Shown here piece by piece: positions 1 to 7,660 of a stretch of 38,168 nt of DNA. This stretch comes from Oscillospiraceae bacterium (GTDB lineage Bacteria; Bacillota; Clostridia; Oscillospirales; JAKOTC01). The stretch lies in assembly GCA_035353335.1 (NCBI GenBank), contig DAOPZJ010000008.1:1-38168 (forward strand). The letters run 5' to 3'. Under the pieces are notes generated by a model, which saw only the letters and a list, made by a program, of their open reading frames with translations, was not told where the DNA came from and ran no database searches. Positions within the stretch are counted from its first letter, which is position 1. Each line of letters begins with the position of its first letter. The translations under genes and the position numbers were made by a program.

Positions 1-6
1 GGTCGT

Positions 7-83
7 CGGGGTGTAGCGAAGTTTGGTATCGCGCTTGAATGGGGTTCAAGAGGCCGCAGGTTCGACTCCTGTCACTCCGACCA
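7..83 (+). tRNA. tRNA-Pro (anticodon GGG)
   Basis: The sequence folds as a full cloverleaf. The acceptor strand CGGGGTG (7-13) pairs with CACTCCG before the discriminator A, and CCA is encoded. The D stem is GCG/CGC. The anticodon stem CTTGA/TCAAG encloses loop ATGGGGT, giving anticodon GGG. The T arm is GCAGG-TTCGACT-CCTGT. The acceptor sequence is typical of bacterial tRNA-Pro. It is followed directly by a terminator and then by tRNA-tail-like repeats, and tRNA genes are common integration targets for islands like the one downstream. Confidence 0.95.
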
Positions 84-84
84 T

Positions 85-121
85 AAAAATAAGAGGTATC
101 TTAACGATACCTCTTATTTTT
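85..121 (+). terminator. Rho-independent terminator of tRNA-Pro
   Basis: A perfect 16-bp inverted repeat (85-100 with 106-121) has a 5-nt loop. The stem core is GAGGTATC/GATACCTC, flanked by an A-tract on the left and a T-tract on the right. It starts two bases after the tRNA CCA end and could work in both directions. Confidence 0.9.
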
Positions 122-122
122 A

Positions 123-620
123 TGCCCGCAGGGAGGAGTCGAAGACTCCGAACGCCCGACTTTGCGGGCGTTTCACTCCACGACCAAAAAACGCATTTTT
201 TGCCCCGAAGGGAAGGAGCCGAACCTTTCGACATTCTGTCACAAAAGGCACTAAAGGTGCCTTTTTAGGGAGGAGTCGAACCTTTCGACATTCTGTCACA
301 AAAGGCACTAAAGGTGCTTTTTTAGGGAGGAGTCGAAGACTCCGAACACTCGCCGCAGCGGATGTTTCACTCACGACCAAAAAACTCGTTTTTTGCCCTT
401 CGACATCCGAACATCCGCCGCAGCGGATGTTTCACTCACGACCAATAAAATGCAGAGGGACCATTTAGGTCCCTCTTTGATTTATGCCCCCAAGGGGAGG
501 GGTCGAAGACTCCGAACGCCATGGTAGACTTGTTCTGCCTGCAGCGGGCGTTTCACTCCACGACCAAGAAACACATTTTTTGCCCGCAGGGAGGAGTCGA
601 AGACTCCGAACGCCCGGGCA
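123..620. repeat. Degenerate tandem array of tRNA-tail-like repeats
   Basis: About seven units fill this gene-free stretch, starting near 123, 208, 267, 324, 399, 490 and 585. A full unit has three parts. First is GGAGTCGAAGACTCC (itself a palindrome) or GGAGTCGAACC. Second is an imperfect stem such as CGCCCG..CGGGCG. Third is TTTCACTC(C)ACGACCAA followed by an A-tract/T-tract hairpin ending in TTTTTTGCCC. Units 2 and 3 are near-identical 57-59-bp copies. The ending resembles the tRNA-Pro end CACTCCGACCA, and GGAGTCGAACCT is the exact reverse complement of the tRNA-Pro T-arm. No coding gene is credible here. Confidence 0.75.
454..485. terminator. Hairpin with T-rich tail inside the repeat array
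   Basis: AGAGGGACC (454-462) pairs perfectly with GGTCCCTCT (468-476) around a 5-nt loop, followed by TTGATTTAT. It occupies the place where other repeat units carry a simple A/T-tract hairpin. No gene obviously ends here, so it may be a relic of a tRNA or operon terminator. Confidence 0.45.
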
Positions 621-637
621 GACTCTGTTATGAATTT

Positions 638-3600
638 CTAGCCAACTTTTTGATCGATTATTTTTAGAAGATTGTCTTTTATGCAGTTTGATAAAGCATA
701 CTTTATTATCTCCCCTTGTTTATCTCCATCTTCAGCCAATACAAATATATATTTACCGTCACAGGCAGTTACTTTACCGGAAAATTTCGATATCCTATGA
801 AAAACCCTTTTACCGATATAAGCCTTATAAACATTTAATCCGTCCTTAGATTTAAATTCATCTTCGTTTCTAGCACCTGTATTACTAACGCTATCTGTTT
901 GAGCATGTCTGCCTTCAGAAATATCCTTTTGAAGTTTTAAGAGTTCATGAATCTCCGCAAAATGCGTTTGAGCAAACCATAATTCTTTATTGCCAACAAA
1001 AAAGGCGATATGGCTGTCATCATGTACAGTTTTTTCGTTGTAACTCAACAAGTCATTTTTGAGATTGTCCATGATAACTGAATTATTTCTTAGAATTTTG
1101 TATTCCGATGCACAATTAGGGCATAAGCATAGATTCATAGGATCGAGTTCGACTTTCGGGTCATTAAAAATCTGAGCATACTCAAATATATTCGGTTTGT
1201 GACACATTTGGCAGGCGTATTTATATATGCCGTCATAACGATATATGTTCATCAAATAGGCTCTGATTTCGGCTGCACAATTGCTGACCCGTATATGTCG
1301 AACTTTAAAATCATACTCAACAGGATTTGCATAAATAAGCATTTCAGCAGCATGTTTCTTTAATGCTTGCCAGTTTTTAACCCTTCCGATCGGAAATGGG
1401 TATTCCTCAGGGTGCGAATTTTCTTTTCCGCTTCCCCCACTAAACTTTGTTTTCAAATCATCGGGAGTAATACCGTATCTTCTTGCCAGTTCAATAGCAA
1501 AATATGCTTCACGTTTGCTCACGGGAATATTATCATAATCCTTATTCAACTCAGCTAAAAGATCATCTGAGCTCTTTTTAAATCCAAGCATTTCATAAAT
1601 GGATGAATCAGGACTGACATTGCCGTAAATCGAATGATTTAAGTCGTGCTTTGTGATTTGGTTTTGCGAAACCAGTTCATTTGATTCGGTATACAACCAA
1701 TTTCCATTCCATTCGGAATGGCATTTTTCTCGTCGTAGTAAGGATATCAAATCACAATATGCATGATTAATATCCGGCGTATTCCCTTTGATAATAAGTT
1801 TACCGGTAAGCTGTGCTTCATTTTCCAATAATGTCTGAAATATGGCTTTTGATTTTAGTATTGAGTCCTTGTTGCCCGGATGTAAAGAAATATATTTTAA
1901 TGCCTCGGAAATGCATTCCATCGAAAATCTGTAACGAAAATCTCCGTTAGTAGACCAATCCGGATGACGATTGCTGCTATAATAAATGCCGGTAGTTTTC
2001 TCAATGCCGGTTACTAGAGTATCAAAAAGATTAAATTCCAATAAGTTTTGAATTGAAACTCCGTTATTTTCGTAGAAATCGGCATCAATTATATATCGAT
2101 CGGCAATATTTCGAAAATACGCTTCAATATCAATTCCTGTTTCTGAACAGGGCAAATATATCCTGTTTTTATATGGATTGATGAATTTGTTTTCGTTTTT
2201 GTTCTTGCAGCGTAAAACGAGATAATTTTTCATCATCTCCACGATTTCTTCGGTATATGCCGGGTTAGCTTTATATTTTAAAAGTATTTTAACATCCTCG
2301 ATATGCTTCGATGTATCAATGCTTTCTTCAGATCGTTTTTTGAAATCATTAATAAAGAACTCATATTCATTGGGCTTTTCGAGCTGAAGGATGTTATCAA
2401 AAAAATCTTTACATTTTTCATAGATTTCACTATCGACAATATTGATATCCTTGGAGGTGATATTTTTCGACGGAAGAAAAACATTCGGTAAAAACTGTGA
2501 GCCGATTTTTCGATAGGGTGCCATAAAAGCCCCGGCGGATGTTTTCACAATGTTTGACGTAAGCAGGTTTTGACCGCTTTTTGAAAAGGCATAAGGTACG
2601 GTTTCAAGAATCCTGTAAAGTTCAATAAGCCAAGAGTTGCTGCGCGCGGGTAAAAAGTCGGGATTTTTATCAAAGTAACCCCTAAGCGATTCAGGCCGTA
2701 TCACTTCTATCTTCATTTCGTTCGAAAAAAAATCATATAAATACCTATACTCCTGATTTGATTCAGTGAGAAAAGTCGGCAGCCAATGGTATTCGCAGTA
2801 ATCGTGAATTAATTCAGACAACAAACCATCGGTAATCAGTTCTGCCAGTTTTTCATTTCGTGCGATTTTGGCTGTTAGAGCAGAGGTATAGCCACCGCGT
2901 TTACATGGGAGGATTTTTTCATTAGATAGTTGTTTTCTTGTTGTTTCAAATAAAGTACCGAACAACCCAAAGTGTTCGAATCTTGCGGCATTAGTAGGCA
3001 ACGCCCTGATAAAGCTCATATTGAGATTTTTAGTATTCCTTAGCTCTCTGATACTTTCGCTGAGCAAAATACCGGTCTCTTTTGCCAATTGAATATTATC
3101 GAGATCGTCACAAGGGATGCTGCTGCGGTTTGGTGTTGTTCTGTAAGGACCCTGCACGATAAAATCCAGTTTACTCTCTGTTTCCGTTGGAAAGTACACC
3201 GAAATATAAGGTGACTTGAGCTTTTGACATTCGTATTTTCCGTCATCACTCACTTTGACCGGGAAAGCGATATCCACTGTTCTATGTGAATTATAATCAA
3301 TGCGGCGCGAAAATTTTAAATACGAAATTTTTTCTTCGTTTTTTAATGTGGATTCCCCAAGAGCAGATACCAAAGAGCAATGATCATTCAACAATTTTTT
3401 ATCAAGTTGATATTTGCCTTCAATTCTTGAACCTTCGATATTTATTTTATATTCAATTAAAGAAAGATTGTTCATAAATAAAAGCGTCGTAATACCTAAG
3501 TTTTGTAATCTTTGCTTGAGACCGTTGTTTAAAATATCAATGGAACGATAACCTGAAAATGACTTGCCGCAACTATAGGGGAATACAAACTTAGTCGTGA

Positions 3601-4048
3601 AATCGGATTCGATTTCTGTTTGCGGAATATCTTCAGGATGAACAAAGTCATATATCTGAACGGCAAAAGGGTTTGCGTTATTAGGAAGCTGCCCCTTATA
3701 ATTCTGTGGCATACTATAAAGTTTAACAGTGTCACAAATGCCGAAAACGGATTTAAAGCCGACTCCGAATTCGCCGATTTGATTTAAATTTCCCGCCTTG
3801 TCGGATTGCCCAATATCACACAGCCTTTGGAGATTCTCTTCCGTAAACGGTTTCCCATCATGATATACCTCCAAGCGATCCTTATATTGAACGAACTTAA
3901 TGCTTTTTGCTTCCGCATCCTCCGCATTCTGCAGCAGTTCGTAAATAAAATGTGCTTTATCGGTATAAAGCTGGATGATTCGTTCAAGCGCTCTTCTGAG
4001 CATTCCGCTATTGTCTTGTTGGATTTTAATTTGATCGGCGATGTTCAT
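638..4048 (-). CDS. Sacsin/Hsp90-type GHKL ATPase, last gene of the Mod-Res-SNF2 operon
   Basis: This is a 1136-aa protein. The N terminus is an Hsp90-like ATP-binding domain: ELLQNAEDA (about 38-45, with the Asn that holds Mg), YHDGKPF (about 62-68) and the glycine-rich GEFGVGFKS (about 92-100). The middle part is large and not recognisable. Near 946-979 two CxxC pairs (CQMC and CPNC) suggest a zinc knuckle, and a small beta-rich domain ends the protein. Such ATPases occur in bacterial defence loci, and this protein presumably acts in the cytoplasm with the helicases upstream. The start at 4048 lies 7 nt after AAAGGAG; a further ATG at 4054 overlaps the SNF2 stop but is only 1 nt from that site. 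Its role here as switch, chaperone or sensor is inference. Confidence 0.88.
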   Translation of the reverse strand: MNIADQIKIQQDNSGMLRRALERIIQLYTDKAHFIYELLQNAEDAEAKSIKFVQYKDRLEVYHDGKPFTEENLQRLCDIGQSDKAGNLNQIGEFGVGFKSVFGICDTVKLYSMPQNYKGQLPNNANPFAVQIYDFVHPEDIPQTEIESDFTTKFVFPYSCGKSFSGYRSIDILNNGLKQRLQNLGITTLLFMNNLSLIEYKINIEGSRIEGKYQLDKKLLNDHCSLVSALGESTLKNEEKISYLKFSRRIDYNSHRTVDIAFPVKVSDDGKYECQKLKSPYISVYFPTETESKLDFIVQGPYRTTPNRSSIPCDDLDNIQLAKETGILLSESIRELRNTKNLNMSFIRALPTNAARFEHFGLFGTLFETTRKQLSNEKILPCKRGGYTSALTAKIARNEKLAELITDGLLSELIHDYCEYHWLPTFLTESNQEYRYLYDFFSNEMKIEVIRPESLRGYFDKNPDFLPARSNSWLIELYRILETVPYAFSKSGQNLLTSNIVKTSAGAFMAPYRKIGSQFLPNVFLPSKNITSKDINIVDSEIYEKCKDFFDNILQLEKPNEYEFFINDFKKRSEESIDTSKHIEDVKILLKYKANPAYTEEIVEMMKNYLVLRCKNKNENKFINPYKNRIYLPCSETGIDIEAYFRNIADRYIIDADFYENNGVSIQNLLEFNLFDTLVTGIEKTTGIYYSSNRHPDWSTNGDFRYRFSMECISEALKYISLHPGNKDSILKSKAIFQTLLENEAQLTGKLIIKGNTPDINHAYCDLISLLRREKCHSEWNGNWLYTESNELVSQNQITKHDLNHSIYGNVSPDSSIYEMLGFKKSSDDLLAELNKDYDNIPVSKREAYFAIELARRYGITPDDLKTKFSGGSGKENSHPEEYPFPIGRVKNWQALKKHAAEMLIYANPVEYDFKVRHIRVSNCAAEIRAYLMNIYRYDGIYKYACQMCHKPNIFEYAQIFNDPKVELDPMNLCLCPNCASEYKILRNNSVIMDNLKNDLLSYNEKTVHDDSHIAFFVGNKELWFAQTHFAEIHELLKLQKDISEGRHAQTDSVSNTGARNEDEFKSKDGLNVYKAYIGKRVFHRISKFSGKVTACDGKYIFVLAEDGDKQGEIIKYALSNCIKDNLLKIIDQKVG

Positions 4049-4050
4049 AA

Positions 4051-7000
4051 TCATTCTCCTTTAATTTCGACAATTCCATTTGCAATTAAAGTTGTGTGAA
4101 TGTCCGCGCATAAAGTGCTTTCTTCGATAATTTGGACCTTCCTTTCATAAACCGAAGATGCTGATTCGAGTTCGCTTCGATACATACGGTGTATATTTTC
4201 GTCGAAAGTATCTTGAATCAGTTTTTCAAGGCTCCGCTTCCGACTCCGATAATTACCCCCGATGCTTTCGAGTTTATAGGAAGCTGTCATTTTTGCTGCA
4301 GCTATATGAGCTTTTTTCTCATTCATCCACAGCGATACCTGACGGTTCTCCAAGGTACTAAAAACCTTCGAATCAACGGCTGCGGAAGCGGAACACGATT
4401 CAGCATCCTGTAAAATTTCAGTCAGTTCATTTTCTACGATTTCACTTTGACAAACGGGAACCAATCTGACCTTCGGATTTAAACCTATATAATTCCATGC
4501 GTAAACTGAAAATGCATACAAACCCTTTGGCAGCGTGTCAGAATAATACCTCAATTGTATATAGGCCGTTTCCTTTGATGAAAAGTAAAGCGCGGCTTGT
4601 TTCACAAGCGGGTGGACTGCGGTAATAAAAAACGCATTTCTTTCTTTTTCCGCAATTTCCGGTACAAAGGTTAAAGTATGCATCGGCTCCGTGCCTTTCA
4701 AATACCAATCCCAACGCCGCTTCACGGCAGACCTTACATCAGATAATTTTCTGAAATCATCACGCAAGATATCCCGAGCATTTTTAGAGAGTCGAATTCG
4801 TTTCAGATCGGATTCGCCGATAATGAACTGACCTTCGCCAAGCCGGAATGATAAATAACTCTCCACCAAATGTTGAATTTTTGAAGGTGAAATCCATGGA
4901 TTTTCAGCTTCTTTGATTTCATTTGCGACCGTATAATTCGACAGATCGAAGCCAAACAATTCTTTTTCTTCGTCTTCAAGCCTCGACAGTTCCTGAAGTC
5001 TTCGAACCTCATTATCAGCCATCTGCTCAAGTTTTACCCGTCTCTCAGCGTCAGTGAGACTTGCATCGGCTACAATTTGCTCAATCCGGGAACCTATCTC
5101 GCCGAGAACTTCTTCACATTCGCCGATACTTCTTTCAAACACACCGATTCGCATTAAACATCTTGAATAGATATCGGCATCTACCGTGTCAGCAGTGATA
5201 ATATTATAGATGTTTACTGCCTCGCTCTTTTGCCCACGGCGATCAATTCGCCCGATTCTCTGTTCGATTCGCATCGGATTCCAAGGTAAATCATAATTTA
5301 TCATGGTGTCGCAGAATTGATAATCCAATCCCTCTGAGCCGACTTCGGTAAACAGCATAATATCGATTGCGTCTGAATCGGTTTTTGGGAGTTCAAATCT
5401 TTCCCGAAGGTCCCGTCTGATCTCGTCTTTCACACTGCCGTCTATTTGAGCGACCCGGAGATTGAGCGCTTCAAGCTTGCGTTTTATGTACGCCAATGTA
5501 TACCTGAACGTGCTGAACAGGATGATTTTATTATTATCATATTTTTGCTTTTCGAAAATAACAGTTTTAATACTGTCAAATTTGGGATCGTCTTCGGGAA
5601 GATTATCAGCCAATTCCAGCACGTGTTTCGCCAGCCCGGAAAATGCACCCTCTGCAATATTTTCGAAATCTTCTGTTTCTATATCAAATTCCGGATCATC
5701 ACACAACTGAACAAACCGACGGTCGATAATATCTCTGATGTGCGGAGCCAATCCGAAAATGCAGCTGGCAGCCTGCCTTCGAATGGTGCTCATCATGAAA
5801 GGCACAGAACGGGCATTATGGAGGATGGATAACGCAGAAAATTCAAATTTCAACAGCTCGTCATGCAGTTGCGTTTGAATTTCCGTAAAGTTTGTTTCAA
5901 CCGTAAATGTTCGACGAACGCAAAAATCCTGTATATCTTTCCTTCTTGTGCGATTCAGCATCGTATTAAAGCTGTGCAAAGATTCAATGTCGGAAACAAG
6001 CTTTACCCGTTCTTCTCTGGAAGCAGGAGCTTTTTGCAAACGGTTGATGACATCAATATATAATGGGTTTTTACAAATCACATTGTCTCCCCATTGCGTA
6101 ACCGCAAGGTTTTCCAACTCGTCAATTGCTTTTTGCTGCCAACCCTCAGCTGCACCGCGGATAATTCGAGAACACCTGGAGATATAGGCATTTGGCAAAG
6201 ACATCATTCTAAAAACATCTTTATCCATAACAACATCCGGACGGAGCACATTCAATAAAGTAAAAAGGTCATCATCACTTGTCTGAAGCGGAGTGGCTGT
6301 CAGCATAACAACAGCGTCCGCATGTTCGCAGAAATAACGAACGCACTTATACGCAAATGCTTTCTCTTTATCTAAACTCCCATTTCTGATATGATGCGCT
6401 TCATCGATGATAACCAAGTCAAAGTGCGGCGCAGGGTCAAGGTCTAACAAGCCGTAGGATTTCTTTTTCTTTATGGTTTCCCCTTGATATACTCTGTTAT
6501 CAAGAATCGAATAAGGTATGATTGATTTATTAAACCGTGAAGGCCACTCACCGTCTCTGTCGGTATCGGATATAATTTGGCGAAGAGCTTGTCCGTCTAA
6601 CGGGGTAAATTCCTCGTCAAAGCGTTTCATTTCAATTTCCCATTTTCGCTCTGCTACAAGCGGTTTCGGGCAGATAATCAAAACATTATCAAGTTCATTG
6701 CGAGCTTCAAGCTCTTTGATAATAAGTCCCGCTTCAATTGTTTTACCGACGCCGACACTGTCCGCGATTAAAATTCGTGGTTCGTCAGATTTTATGAGTT
6801 TAAGCGCCGGTCTGAATTGATAAGGCACGAAATCGATTCTCGCCGAATTCAGTGAATAGAGATTGCCGGCAGACGGATTGTTAATCTGATATGCGGATAA
6901 ATAACTTTGGAATGTATCCAGGTCCAACCAATGATAGGAAGGCGTCTCAATAAGTTTGATTTGTCCATCGTAGAATGTTTTTAAATCCCCGTCCACGAAA

Positions 7001-7635
7001 ACTTCGTATTTTTTTATTCCGTTTATTTCGGTAACAGAAAAAACCATTCCGCGGGTGTCCGGCGATCCGGTCAAATATACGCGATCCTTTTCTTTAATTC
7101 CTGCGTCAATTGGAACGGAAGTAGCGGCGGTCGATTCGGCTTCCGAACAAATCTTTGGTTCGGAAGGCAAACTTGCAAAATCGGCGGCGGAAACATCCTC
7201 GTAAAATTTTTCAACTTCTTTTATTAATGCATTTGGGCTCATTAATTGCGTAAAAAAGCTCTTAAGAGTGTTGATATCGTGACCAACAGCATCTTTTTCG
7301 GGGATGCAACCGGCACAGTGTGCCCAGATATTTCTAACTTTGAACATTTCGCGGATGCACTCCCGCTCGGATGTCGGAAGGAATGCAAAAGAACGCATAT
7401 CGTACCATGACCGGTCGGTTATTCTGAGAAGAGCAGCCAAGTCAAGCCGTTCTAAACTGGAATACTCATTGTCAACGGCAAGATTGCGCTGTGCGAATGA
7501 CAAATTGCCTAAAACGCACTCCTGCCACCAATTTTTTGTGACTTGCGGAAGCATTTTTCCAAGCCAACCCGCAAGTTCCCGCGTAGCAGTATGCAGGAAC
7601 TCGTTCATTTTGCTGACAATATATTTCTCGTCCAC
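4051..7635 (-). CDS. HEPN (Swt1-like) - SNF2 helicase fusion
   Basis: This is a 1194-aa protein. Residues about 1-115 look like a Swt1-type HEPN domain with the RNase motif RNIWAH (R101, H106). A linker and a small beta domain follow (about 180-230). The SNF2/RapA-type helicase has ADSVGVGKT (291-299), DEAH (411-414), LTATPLQT, and in the second lobe GSEGLDY and QRIGRIDRRGQ (motif VI). The long C-terminal part includes coiled-coil-like stretches. I chose the GTG start at 7635 because GGAGG sits 6 nt upstream; the reading frame extends further upstream without a comparable site. It begins 25 nt after the Res stop, and its end touches the ATPase gene. SNF2 proteins occur in DISARM and related modification-linked defence; fusion to HEPN suggests an RNA-cleaving effector (inference). 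Confidence 0.88.
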   Translation of the reverse strand: MDEKYIVSKMNEFLHTATRELAGWLGKMLPQVTKNWWQECVLGNLSFAQRNLAVDNEYSSLERLDLAALLRITDRSWYDMRSFAFLPTSERECIREMFKVRNIWAHCAGCIPEKDAVGHDINTLKSFFTQLMSPNALIKEVEKFYEDVSAADFASLPSEPKICSEAESTAATSVPIDAGIKEKDRVYLTGSPDTRGMVFSVTEINGIKKYEVFVDGDLKTFYDGQIKLIETPSYHWLDLDTFQSYLSAYQINNPSAGNLYSLNSARIDFVPYQFRPALKLIKSDEPRILIADSVGVGKTIEAGLIIKELEARNELDNVLIICPKPLVAERKWEIEMKRFDEEFTPLDGQALRQIISDTDRDGEWPSRFNKSIIPYSILDNRVYQGETIKKKKSYGLLDLDPAPHFDLVIIDEAHHIRNGSLDKEKAFAYKCVRYFCEHADAVVMLTATPLQTSDDDLFTLLNVLRPDVVMDKDVFRMMSLPNAYISRCSRIIRGAAEGWQQKAIDELENLAVTQWGDNVICKNPLYIDVINRLQKAPASREERVKLVSDIESLHSFNTMLNRTRRKDIQDFCVRRTFTVETNFTEIQTQLHDELLKFEFSALSILHNARSVPFMMSTIRRQAASCIFGLAPHIRDIIDRRFVQLCDDPEFDIETEDFENIAEGAFSGLAKHVLELADNLPEDDPKFDSIKTVIFEKQKYDNNKIILFSTFRYTLAYIKRKLEALNLRVAQIDGSVKDEIRRDLRERFELPKTDSDAIDIMLFTEVGSEGLDYQFCDTMINYDLPWNPMRIEQRIGRIDRRGQKSEAVNIYNIITADTVDADIYSRCLMRIGVFERSIGECEEVLGEIGSRIEQIVADASLTDAERRVKLEQMADNEVRRLQELSRLEDEEKELFGFDLSNYTVANEIKEAENPWISPSKIQHLVESYLSFRLGEGQFIIGESDLKRIRLSKNARDILRDDFRKLSDVRSAVKRRWDWYLKGTEPMHTLTFVPEIAEKERNAFFITAVHPLVKQAALYFSSKETAYIQLRYYSDTLPKGLYAFSVYAWNYIGLNPKVRLVPVCQSEIVENELTEILQDAESCSASAAVDSKVFSTLENRQVSLWMNEKKAHIAAAKMTASYKLESIGGNYRSRKRSLEKLIQDTFDENIHRMYRSELESASSVYERKVQIIEESTLCADIHTTLIANGIVEIKGE

Positions 7636-7660
7636 AGTTTTCCTCCAAAAAATGATTATG

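Noticed and set aside
23..380. Short open frames across the tRNA and repeat array
   Set aside because: They read through tRNA sequence (for example a GVTGVEPAAS ending, a classic antisense-tRNA artefact) and repeats, without ribosome-binding sites.
123..620. CRISPR array
   Set aside because: Units are degenerate, vary in length and abut without unique spacers of even size; no cas genes are seen.
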